Shown here in pieces: positions 24,537 to 32,131 of a stretch of DNA of 64,000 bases. The notes under the pieces are model-generated. The model saw nothing but the letters and a program-made list of their open reading frames with translations. It was not told the DNA's origin and made no database searches. The DNA is from Mycobacterium gallinarum. Lineage in GTDB: Bacteria; Actinomycetota; Actinomycetes; Mycobacteriales; Mycobacteriaceae. Location: contig NZ_AP022601.1 in NCBI RefSeq assembly GCF_010726765.1, positions 3,534,001 through 3,598,000 of the forward strand, written 5' to 3'. Each line of letters opens with the position of its first letter. Position 1 is the first letter of the stretch. A program made the position numbers and the translations under genes.

Positions 24537-25443
24537 TCTGCGCTGCCATCGCGAAGCTGTACCGGATGTGGTCGCCGTGGCCGTCGGGCACCACGGGGAA
24601 AACCAGCGGTTCGGTGTCGTCGCGGATCGCCGTCATGTTCTCACCGACGTCGGCGATCGTCCACGACGGCCGGTATACACCCGGAGTCTCCGCTACCTTT
24701 GCCGTCGCCACCCGGCCCGCGAGCGCGACGAGTATTTCCCCCGTGATCGAACATGTCTCGTGTGCCAGCCATCCGACGGCGGGCGCCACCAGCTCTGGTC
24801 CCATCGGAGGATACGCCGAGGTGTCGATGCCCTCGGCCATGCGTGTGACGGCGGCGGGCACGATCACATTGCTCCTGATGCCGTAGTCGACACCTTCCAT
24901 CGCGGCGACGTTGGACAGCCCGATCACGCCCGCCTTGGCGACCGCATAGTTCGCGACGCCGTGGTTGCCGTACAGCCCGCCGATCGACGATGTCAGCACA
25001 ATGCGGCCATAGTCCGCATCACACATCACCGGAAAAGCCGGGCGCACAACGTGGAACGCTCCGCGCAGATGTACGTCGACGACGGCCTCGAAGTCCTCGT
25101 AGGACATCTCGCGCAGCGGGGACCGTCGCACATTTCCGGCGTTGTGGATGAGGATGTCGATGCGACCGAACCGGTCCAGCGCCGTCCCGATGATCGCCTG
25201 ACCGCCCTCAGGAGTCGCGACCGAATCGGTGTTGGCGACCGCTTCTCCACCCGCGGCGATGATTTCGCGCACCACGTCATCGGCAGGCTCGGCATCTGAA
25301 CCGTCACCGATGAGACTTCCGCCGGCGTCGTTCACCACGACCCTCGCACCCTGCGCCGCCAGCAACAGGGCGTACGAGCGGCCCAGTCCCCTGCCGCCGC
25401 CGGTGATGACCGCGACCCGGCCGTCGAACCTCAGGTCAGGCAC
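24529..25443 (-). CDS. SDR-family oxidoreductase (MFE-2 dehydrogenase-like)
   Basis: A classical SDR of about 304 residues. It has VAVITGGGRGLGRSYALLLA, the NDAGGSLIGDGSD insert typical of 17beta-HSD4/MFE-2-type hydroxyacyl-CoA dehydrogenases, NAG, Ser in VLTSSIGGLYG, and an intact YAVAK active site. It would oxidise a 3-hydroxyacyl-CoA or a hydroxysteroid-like alcohol with NAD. A GTG at 25443 was preferred to a TTG at 25452. Either overlaps the end of the FAD monooxygenase gene. It is part of the 12-gene operon. Confidence 0.88.
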   Translation of the reverse strand: MPDLRFDGRVAVITGGGRGLGRSYALLLAAQGARVVVNDAGGSLIGDGSDAEPADDVVREIIAAGGEAVANTDSVATPEGGQAIIGTALDRFGRIDILIHNAGNVRRSPLREMSYEDFEAVVDVHLRGAFHVVRPAFPVMCDADYGRIVLTSSIGGLYGNHGVANYAVAKAGVIGLSNVAAMEGVDYGIRSNVIVPAAVTRMAEGIDTSAYPPMGPELVAPAVGWLAHETCSITGEILVALAGRVATAKVAETPGVYRPSWTIADVGENMTAIRDDTEPLVFPVVPDGHGDHIRYSFAMAAQNA

Positions 25444-27295
25444 GGAGTTCAAGCCCGTCGAGGTCGCCCGTGGCCCGCCACTGCGCGATCAACTCGTCGA
25501 AGGCGTAGAAGCCGGGCGAATAGAAGCCACCGAGGAATGCGCCGTTCTTCACGGCACCGCCCTGGCCTTCGTTGTTGTAGTAGCCGGGCGTGCACGACAG
25601 TTCGAATGCCGAGTTGTCGATGGCGAGTTCACGGACGGTCTGCACCCAGGAGTCCTGGCCCTCCTGACTGGGCTCGATCGTCGTGGCGCCGCGGTTCTGC
25701 GCCTCGGCGATGAGGTAAGCGATGTGGTTGGCCTGCTGCTCGAACATCGCCGTCGTGTTGGCCGAAACGCCGCCCTGGATGAATCCCATGAAGAACTGGT
25801 TGGGGAAACCCCGACTCGTCATCCCGTGCAGGGTCTTGTAGTCGTCTTGCCAATAGTCGAACAGCGAGAGCCCGTCGCGGCCGACGATTCGATCGATCGC
25901 ATAGCGTCGGCTGATCTCGGTCGAGATCTCGAAACCACTGGCGAACACGACGCAGTCGACCTCATATTCGACGCCGTCGGCGACGATTCCCTTTTCGGTC
26001 AGCCGTTCCACACCCTTGGACGCGGACACGTCGACCAGCGTCACGTTGGGTCGGTTGAAGGTGGCGAGATATTGCTCGCTGGACGTTGGCCGCTTGCACA
26101 TGAAGCGGTAGTACGGCTTCAGCGTCTCGGCGGTGTCCGGATCGTCGACGATCTCATCGACGAGGCGACGTAACCGCTCCATGATCTTGTAGTCTTCCTC
26201 TTCCCGGAAGGCCATGATCTGCTCGATGGTCACCGCAGCCGGATCGTCGCTTCCCGCGATGCGCGCGGTTAGGTTGCGGCCGAGCTCAGTCCAGAAGTCG
26301 CACACCAGGTCCGGCTCACCGAACACGACGCCCACAAACGGCGACCAGTTGTGGAAGTTGCGCTTGCGCTCCTCCTGCCAACCCGGCTGCAGCGAGGCAG
26401 CCCAGTCGGGGTCGGTGGCGGGGTTGGTGCGCGTATCGACCGACGACGGCGTCCGCTGGAATACGAACAGTTGCTTGGCGTCGCGACCGAGGTGCGGTAC
26501 CAATTGGATGCCCGTGGCACCGGTGCCGACGAGTGCGACGCGCTTGTCCGCCAGCTTGGTCAGGCCGCCGTCGGCGTCTCCGCCGGTGTAGTCGTAGTCC
26601 CAACGCGCGGAGTGGAACACGTGCCCACCGGCAGCCTGGTATTCCTTGATGCCGGGGATTCCGGGAAGTTTCGGGCGGTTGTACGAGCCCTGAGCCATCA
26701 CGACGAAGCGAGCGCGGATGTCGTCTCCGCGGTCGGTGCTGATACGCCAGCGCGCGGTGGCGTCGTCCCAGATCAATTCGCGGACCTGGGTGGAGAACAG
26801 CGCGCCGTCGTAGAGGCCGAAGTGCTTGCCGATGTTGCGGCAGTGCTGGAAGATCTCGGCGCCGTCGGCGAACTTCTTCGACGGCATGAAGTCCAGCTCT
26901 TCGAGCAGCGGGATGTAGCAGTAAGCGTCGTTGTCACATTGAATTCCAGGGAACCGGTTCCAGTACCACACCCCGCCGAAGTCGCCCGCCATCTCGATGA
27001 CGCGGATGCCGTCGACGCCGGCCTTCTTGAGATAGGCGCCGGCCAGCAGGCCGGAGAAGCCGCCGCCGAGAATGACGACGTCGACGTCTTCGGCGATCGG
27101 GTCGCGCTCGACCACCGTCGTGTAGGGGTCGACCTCGGAGAACTCCGCGAACTCCCCTTCGAGTTCCAAATACTGCGAACCACCCTCGGGTCGTAGACGT
27201 TTGGCCCGTTCAGCGGCGTACTTCTCCCGGATCGCGGGGATGTCGATGTCGGACGGGGTGTCGGTCGGCCCGCACGTGTTCTCGGTGGTCGTCAT
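25436..27295 (-). CDS. FAD-dependent Baeyer-Villiger-type monooxygenase
   Basis: A 619-residue flavoprotein with two Rossmann motifs: VVILGGGFSGLLAG at about residue 73 for FAD and ALVGTGATGIQLVPHL at about 255 for NADPH. The Baeyer-Villiger fingerprint is present in slightly degenerate form between them (AGGHVFHSARWD: the G, H and WD are kept and the first Phe is Ala). The DFGGVWYWNRFPGIQCDNDA stretch matches cyclohexanone and steroid monooxygenases. Such enzymes insert oxygen beside a ketone to give an ester or lactone. The extended N-terminus (about 65 residues before the FAD motif) is common in this subgroup. The ATG at 27295 is used. Confidence 0.9.
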   Translation of the reverse strand: MTTTENTCGPTDTPSDIDIPAIREKYAAERAKRLRPEGGSQYLELEGEFAEFSEVDPYTTVVERDPIAEDVDVVILGGGFSGLLAGAYLKKAGVDGIRVIEMAGDFGGVWYWNRFPGIQCDNDAYCYIPLLEELDFMPSKKFADGAEIFQHCRNIGKHFGLYDGALFSTQVRELIWDDATARWRISTDRGDDIRARFVVMAQGSYNRPKLPGIPGIKEYQAAGGHVFHSARWDYDYTGGDADGGLTKLADKRVALVGTGATGIQLVPHLGRDAKQLFVFQRTPSSVDTRTNPATDPDWAASLQPGWQEERKRNFHNWSPFVGVVFGEPDLVCDFWTELGRNLTARIAGSDDPAAVTIEQIMAFREEEDYKIMERLRRLVDEIVDDPDTAETLKPYYRFMCKRPTSSEQYLATFNRPNVTLVDVSASKGVERLTEKGIVADGVEYEVDCVVFASGFEISTEISRRYAIDRIVGRDGLSLFDYWQDDYKTLHGMTSRGFPNQFFMGFIQGGVSANTTAMFEQQANHIAYLIAEAQNRGATTIEPSQEGQDSWVQTVRELAIDNSAFELSCTPGYYNNEGQGGAVKNGAFLGGFYSPGFYAFDELIAQWRATGDLDGLELRA

Positions 27296-27311
27296 GTATC
27301 TCCTAACTCGT

Positions 27312-27360
27312 GATTTCGGTGTAGCTGGTCGCGCTCAACGCGACCAACTACACCGAAATC
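27312..27360 (-). terminator. Strong hairpin between Rieske oxygenase and monooxygenase genes
   Basis: Two 22-base arms, 27312-27333 and 27339-27360, are separated by a five-base loop and pair fully, with one position that is a G-U wobble only in minus-strand RNA. It fills the only sizeable gap (67 bases) in the operon, three bases after the Rieske gene's stop. It may end or attenuate transcription, or stabilise the mRNA segment upstream. There is no U tract. Confidence 0.65.
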
Positions 27361-27362
27361 GC

Positions 27363-28787
27363 TCAAAGCTCCTGTGGTTCGCCGGTGCCCATGTATTTGG
27401 ACAGCTGGTAATGAAGGTTGACGGTGCTGCGCTCGCGGTACGGGTTGGGCCTCGTACCGGGGAAGCCGGCCGACTTCATGCCCTGCTGTACTGCCGCCAT
27501 ATTCGAGAAATCCTGCGGCAGCACAGACAGCCAGTTCGGCGAGTCCTTTGGTGTGTACTGCCATTCCGTTTGCGGCTCTTCATCTTTGGGATAGAGCTCG
27601 AACACCGCGACCTCGAAGATGCACTTGTTGGGGTTGTAGCTCGGATCAGGACGGGCCGAGTAGCAGAGCGCGCTCGTCAAGCCCTGGCCGACCTGGAAGT
27701 TCGGGAAGATCTGCCAGGCGGTCCCGCTCTGACCGAGAATGTCGGCCGGGATCGTCGGCCAGATCACCCCACGCGCTTCGTCGTCACGGCGGGCTGACGC
27801 GAGCCAATGCTGCAGCACCTGGTCGGCGGGAGTGCCCTCGGGCAGTTCGTCGACCAGCCGCTTAGCTGCGTTCACCAGCGTGTTGGTGGTGGTCGCGTTG
27901 GTCTCCTCCATGGTGTAGACCTGCATCTCAGCGGTCGATATACGCGGATCGCCGGTTCCCAAACGGATTTTGGACTTGGTTTCGTCCATCCCTTTGGGAG
28001 CGTCATACCCGATGTTGCTGTGCTTGCCCTGCGCCTTGGCCCAGCCCTTGAATTCGCCGAACCTGTTGAACTCCGGGTGAGTGGTGAACACGTGGTAGGT
28101 CTCGTTGAAGGCCTCCATCGCGACCTTCCAGTTGCAGTCGAAGTAGAGCCACTTGCGCCACTTGTAGCGCATGTTCTCCAGACCGAACGGGTCGAGGATC
28201 TTCGCCGCGGGAAACAGGTAGTCGACCAGCGGTTCGCAATCCGGGTCCATGTTGATGAACAGCCAGCCGCCCCAGGTGTCGACCTGGACGGGCACGAGGT
28301 GGGTGTTGTCCGGGGTCAGCGCACCCTTCCAGTCGTCCTGTTCGCGGATGTGGGTGCAGGCTCCGTCCAAACCGTATGTCCAGCCGTGAAATCCGCAGAC
28401 GAAGGACTTGCGGGCCCGCCCGACGGCGTTCTTGGCGCCTTCGGGATTGTCGACCAGTTTGCGGCCGCGATGCATGCACACGTTGTGATGCGCCTTGAAG
28501 GAGTCGGGCCCGGATCCGGTGCCCGTTCGTACGATGATGATCGAGTCGTCGAGGATGTCGTAGGTCAGGTAACTGCCGACCTCAGGTATCTCCTCCACCC
28601 GGCCGACCTGTTGCCATACCTTGCGCCACAACCGATCCCGCTCGGCACGGGCATAATCCTCGGAGATGTAGGCGTCGACGCCGATGGTCATCGGCGACGA
28701 CAGGTCTTCGGCGATCTGCCCCGTCGAGTCGTCCGGGTCTCCATCGATTTCGATCGCGGCGTCCAGATCGGATTCGGTGTGGGTCAC
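27363..28787 (-). CDS. Rieske-type aromatic-ring-hydroxylating oxygenase, alpha subunit
   Basis: A 474-residue oxygenase component. The Rieske 2Fe-2S ligands are C104-x-H106 and C131-x-x-H134 (CMHRG and CGFHGW). The mononuclear iron site is in NETYHVFTTHPEF (His pair about residues 234 and 239). These enzymes hydroxylate aromatic or polycyclic substrates with O2 and need a reductase, which is not encoded in the window. The start is the GTG at 28787. It lies 12 bases after the SDR gene and before a strong hairpin. At 474 residues it is longer than KshA-type steroid hydroxylases, so no specific substrate is assigned. Confidence 0.92.
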   Translation of the reverse strand: MTHTESDLDAAIEIDGDPDDSTGQIAEDLSSPMTIGVDAYISEDYARAERDRLWRKVWQQVGRVEEIPEVGSYLTYDILDDSIIIVRTGTGSGPDSFKAHHNVCMHRGRKLVDNPEGAKNAVGRARKSFVCGFHGWTYGLDGACTHIREQDDWKGALTPDNTHLVPVQVDTWGGWLFINMDPDCEPLVDYLFPAAKILDPFGLENMRYKWRKWLYFDCNWKVAMEAFNETYHVFTTHPEFNRFGEFKGWAKAQGKHSNIGYDAPKGMDETKSKIRLGTGDPRISTAEMQVYTMEETNATTTNTLVNAAKRLVDELPEGTPADQVLQHWLASARRDDEARGVIWPTIPADILGQSGTAWQIFPNFQVGQGLTSALCYSARPDPSYNPNKCIFEVAVFELYPKDEEPQTEWQYTPKDSPNWLSVLPQDFSNMAAVQQGMKSAGFPGTRPNPYRERSTVNLHYQLSKYMGTGEPQEL

Positions 28788-28799
28788 TTCGTCTACCTT

Positions 28800-29645
28800 T
28801 CAGGGCCGACTGATGGCTTCGCGGAAGGATTCGTCGGCGAGGAAAAGCGACGTGTTGTCGGCGCCGAGGTGCGTCCATTTGAGGTTGAGGCCGCCGTCGA
28901 CCAGCAGCGTCTGGCCGGTGATGTAGCTCGACATGCCCGACAGCAGAAAGAGGATCGCACCCGCCTGCTCCTCGGGAGTGCCGCGACGGCCCATCGCGAT
29001 GGCGGTGCGGTCACGATCCGGGTCGTCGTCGACGTAGGTGCGCGACGCGGCTGTCGCCGTCACCCCGGGGGCGACAGCGTTGACGCGGATGTTGTCCAGT
29101 GCCAGTTCGGCGGCCATGGTGCGGGTCATCGCCACGATCGCCGCCTTCGCGGTGCCGTAGGCGATGTGGAAGGGCGCGGTGTTCATTCCGCTGATCGAGG
29201 ACACCGAGACGATCGATCCCGGCGTCTGCTGTGCCCGGATCTCGGCGGCGACCGCTTGGCTCATGAAGAACGCGGTCTCCAGATTCGCGGCGAACAGCGC
29301 CCGCCAGTCCTCGCGCGTGACCCGGGTGGCAGGCATCCACGTCGACGGCGCCGCACCGCCCGCGATGTTCACCAACCCGTACAGCAGGCCGTCGATACGC
29401 CGCACGTGATCCATCACTGTGGCGATTCCCTCGTCGGTGGACGCGTCCGCGGAGACCGGCACCACCGACAAACCCTGCTCGGCCAGGGGCGCGACGTGTT
29501 CGTCGAGATTTTCTTTCGACCGGCTCACTGCGATCACGGTGGCGCCCGCCTCCGCGGCCATGCGCGTGACCGTGGTACCGATGCCGCCACCGCCCGCACC
29601 GGACACCACGACCATGCGCCCAGCCAGCCCCAGCAGGTCAGGCAT
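28800..29645 (-). CDS. SDR-family oxidoreductase, first gene of the minus-strand catabolic operon
   Basis: A 281-residue SDR. It has VVVSGAGGGGIGTTVTRMAA, NIAGG, the Ser in VSVSSISGMN, an intact YGTAK motif and the C-terminal GQTLLVDGGLN. It would oxidise or reduce an alcohol or ketone with NAD(P). It heads the operon that runs to 15032 and is divergent from the beta-propeller gene at 29784. The palindromes at 29651-29687 begin five bases before its ATG. Confidence 0.9.
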   Translation of the reverse strand: MPDLLGLAGRMVVVSGAGGGGIGTTVTRMAAEAGATVIAVSRSKENLDEHVAPLAEQGLSVVPVSADASTDEGIATVMDHVRRIDGLLYGLVNIAGGAAPSTWMPATRVTREDWRALFAANLETAFFMSQAVAAEIRAQQTPGSIVSVSSISGMNTAPFHIAYGTAKAAIVAMTRTMAAELALDNIRVNAVAPGVTATAASRTYVDDDPDRDRTAIAMGRRGTPEEQAGAILFLLSGMSSYITGQTLLVDGGLNLKWTHLGADNTSLFLADESFREAISRP

Positions 29646-29650
29646 GACAT

Positions 29651-29687
29651 TTGTCCGGACAACATATGTTGCTCTGCATATTGCAGA
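29651..29687. promoter_or_regulatory. Palindrome cluster (TTGTCCGGACAA and two others) in divergent promoter
   Basis: Three perfect palindromes lie back to back: TTGTCCGGACAA (29651-29662), CAACATATGTTG (29660-29671) and TCTGCA-TAT-TGCAGA (29673-29687). The first has a GTC-GAC core like GntR operators and recurs with two changes at 29747. It sits just upstream of the SDR start, so a bound repressor would block the minus-strand operon. The GntR regulator encoded at 31385 is the obvious candidate. Confidence 0.6.
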
Positions 29688-29746
29688 ACACTATTCCGCA
29701 GCGGTAATGACCCCGTCAAGGGCGAGGCACCTGGCAATTCGGGCTA

Positions 29747-29758
29747 TTGTCTGGACTA
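29747..29758. promoter_or_regulatory. Second copy of the GntR-like operator near the beta-propeller gene
   Basis: TTGTCTGGACTA matches the 29651 palindrome TTGTCCGGACAA at 10 of 12 positions, and lies 25 bases before the ATG of the beta-propeller gene. With the first copy it brackets the divergent promoter region, one copy near each start codon. This suggests joint control of both operons. Confidence 0.5.
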
Positions 29759-29783
29759 GCAGGGCTTGGTAGCGTCCGGGTTC

Positions 29784-31388
29784 ATGACTGTTCCCGCGAC
29801 GGCCTCGCGCCCGCCCTCCCGGTACATCGCGACCGACCCGAGGACGGCCAACGGCTGGCGGCTCGAGAGGCTCACGCCACCGAGTCGGCTGTTCGGGGCG
29901 AACGGCCTGCGCACCGGTCCCGACGGACGGGTCTATGTCGCGCAGGTGACCGGCAGCCAGATCAGCGCCCTTGACCTCGCGGGCGACGTCGAGGCCATCA
30001 GCCCCAAGGGAGGCGACATCATCGCGCCCGATGATGTCGCCTTCGATTCGAGCGGCAACCTGTACGCGACCGAGGTGATGGACGGCCGGGTGAGCGTGCG
30101 TGACGCCGCCGGTGCAGCGCGGGTGCTGCGCGACGATCTTCCGTGCGCCAACGGCATCACCGTGTATCAGGACCGGTTGTTCATCAATGAATGTCGAGAC
30201 GGCGGCAGGCTGATGGAGCTGGACAGGGCCACCGGCGCATCGCGAATTCTGTTGGAGGACCTGTCCTCGCCGAACGCGATGGAAGTCGGCCCCGACGGCA
30301 TGCTGTATTACCCGCTGATGACGGCCAACGAGATCTGGCGCATTCATCCCGATGGCGGCGAGCCGCATCGTGTCACCGGTGATCTCGGCGTGCCCGATGC
30401 GGTCAAGTTCGATTCGAAGGGCTTCCTGGTGTCCACGCAGGTGGCCAGCGGGCAGGTGCTGCGCATCGACCCGCGCAGCGGCGACAAGATGCTGCTGGCG
30501 CAACTGAACCCCGGCCTGGACAACCTGACCTTCGTAGGCGACCGGCTGTTCGTGTCCAACTTCACCGGTGAGATCACCGAGATCCTGGCCGGCGGTGAAA
30601 CACGCACCGCGCTGCCCGGCGGGCTGAATTGGCCGCTGGACCTGGTCGTCGGCGTCGACGGCCAGCTCTACGTCGCCGACGGCACGTACTTCTACGCCGT
30701 CGGCACCGACGGCGTGCTGGAAACCGTCGGGATGCTATTCACTCCGGGGTATCCGGGCTTTCTGCGCGGGTTGGCTCCAGCGGGTCCCGGCGTCTTCGTG
30801 GTGGCGACATCGGGTGGGCAGATTGCGCGCTACCGGCCGGGCGACGGCGAAACCGATTACCTCGCAGACGGATTCGATCAACTGTACGGCGTCGCGATCG
30901 GACCGGGCGACAGCATCGTGTTCGCCGAACTCGGTACCGGCAGCGTGCACGCATTGCGGTCGGGCCACGTCGAGTTGCTCGCCTCCGGCCTGCAGGACCC
31001 GGTCGGTGTGACCTTCGGGCCCGACGGTGTGCCGATGGTCGCCGAGTCGGGTGCCGGCCGAGTCGTACGGGTTGCGGGTTCGACCGAGACCGTGGTCGAC
31101 GGATTGCAACGACCGCAAGGAATCCACGTCAGTGACGGTCAGTTGTACATCGTCGACGCGGGAGCCAAGGAGGTCGTCGCGGTCGATCTCGCGAGCGGTG
31201 AACGGAATACCATCGCCTCCGGCCTGCCCATCGGGCCGCCGCCGGGGGTTGATCCCAAGCCACTCAAGGGAATGCCGCCGTTCTCCGGGCCACAAGGACC
31301 GTTCGCCGGCATCACCTCGGGACCTGACGGCTCCCTGTATTTCTCGGCGGACGGCGACGGCAGCGTTCTGGCGTTGCGGCGCACATGA
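29784..31388 (+). CDS. SMP-30/NHL-type beta-propeller protein
   Basis: A 534-residue protein built of repeated four-stranded propeller blades with the recurring pattern GPDGxxYVA, FDSSGNLYAT and GVDGQLYVAD. At least nine repeats can be counted by eye, so there may be one large or two consecutive propellers. Relatives include SMP-30/gluconolactonase-type lactone hydrolases and NHL proteins. A lactonase would fit the product of a Baeyer-Villiger reaction, but I cannot confirm the metal site. No signal peptide is seen, so it should be cytosolic. The ATG at 29784 was preferred to an in-frame GTG at 29766. It is the first gene of the plus-strand operon. Confidence 0.8.
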   Translation: MTVPATASRPPSRYIATDPRTANGWRLERLTPPSRLFGANGLRTGPDGRVYVAQVTGSQISALDLAGDVEAISPKGGDIIAPDDVAFDSSGNLYATEVMDGRVSVRDAAGAARVLRDDLPCANGITVYQDRLFINECRDGGRLMELDRATGASRILLEDLSSPNAMEVGPDGMLYYPLMTANEIWRIHPDGGEPHRVTGDLGVPDAVKFDSKGFLVSTQVASGQVLRIDPRSGDKMLLAQLNPGLDNLTFVGDRLFVSNFTGEITEILAGGETRTALPGGLNWPLDLVVGVDGQLYVADGTYFYAVGTDGVLETVGMLFTPGYPGFLRGLAPAGPGVFVVATSGGQIARYRPGDGETDYLADGFDQLYGVAIGPGDSIVFAELGTGSVHALRSGHVELLASGLQDPVGVTFGPDGVPMVAESGAGRVVRVAGSTETVVDGLQRPQGIHVSDGQLYIVDAGAKEVVAVDLASGERNTIASGLPIGPPPGVDPKPLKGMPPFSGPQGPFAGITSGPDGSLYFSADGDGSVLALRRT

Positions 31389-32131
31389 CAGTCACGCCGG
31401 CCGATCACCGGTACCTCCAGGTGGCGCGCACTCTCCGGAAGGAGATCGTGGACGGGGTGTATCCCGTCGGTTCTCAACTGCCTACCGAACAACAGCTGTG
31501 CGAACGTTTCGAGGTCAGCCGTTACACCGTGCGCGAGGCGCTGCGACGGCTGCGCGACGACAATCTCGTCGCGTCCCGCCCTCGCGCCGGCACACTGGTG
31601 GTGCCGCGGCCGGAGACGAACAGTTATGCCCAAGACGTGATGTCGATCAACGACCTGCTCGCGTTCGCCTCTGGTGCACAGCTCACGATCGAAAGCAATG
31701 CGATGGTGGTCATCGACGAGCACCTAGGCGAGCGGACCGGCCTCAGCGTGGGAACGGAATGGCTGGCCGTCCGCGGCTACCGCGCGGACGGCACCTCAGC
31801 TCCGGTATGCGCGACGGAGTACTACATCAACCGGGCGTTCGCGGCGGTCGGCCGCCTGCTGCAACGGCATTCGGGGCCCATCTTCCCGCTGATCGAGGAC
31901 CTGTTCGGGGTCAGCATCGTCGAGGTGCGACAGGAGATCGCCGCGGTGCCCGTCACGTCCGAGCTGGCCGCGGTGCTCCAGGTCGAGGTGGGCAGCGCGG
32001 CGCTGGAGATGCAGCGCACCTACAAGACGTCCGACGGTGAGGTCGCGCAGGTCACCGTCAACACCCATCCCTCGTCACGCTACCGGCATTCCATGACGAT
32101 GCGCCGGGTCAAGGAGCAGGCCGGCCAGTGA
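31385..32131 (+). CDS. GntR-family transcriptional regulator (HutC/UTRA type)
   Basis: A 248-residue regulator. The N-terminal winged helix (LRKEIVDGVYPVGSQLPTEQ, then RYTVREALRRLRDDNLV, residues about 15-70) is followed by a UTRA-type effector domain (about 85-240) that binds a small acid or similar ligand. The ATG overlaps the upstream stop (ATGA) and the stop overlaps the next gene (GTGA). It probably represses both divergent operons through the TTGTCyGGAC palindromes in the 29646-29783 region; the effector is unknown. Confidence 0.88.
   Translation: MTVTPADHRYLQVARTLRKEIVDGVYPVGSQLPTEQQLCERFEVSRYTVREALRRLRDDNLVASRPRAGTLVVPRPETNSYAQDVMSINDLLAFASGAQLTIESNAMVVIDEHLGERTGLSVGTEWLAVRGYRADGTSAPVCATEYYINRAFAAVGRLLQRHSGPIFPLIEDLFGVSIVEVRQEIAAVPVTSELAAVLQVEVGSAALEMQRTYKTSDGEVAQVTVNTHPSSRYRHSMTMRRVKEQAGQ

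Noticed and set aside
27807..29759. 650-codon plus-strand frame opposite the Rieske oxygenase and SDR genes
   Set aside because: Antisense shadow of high-GC coding DNA. No ribosome site, domain or membrane pattern, whereas the minus-strand products have clear catalytic motifs.
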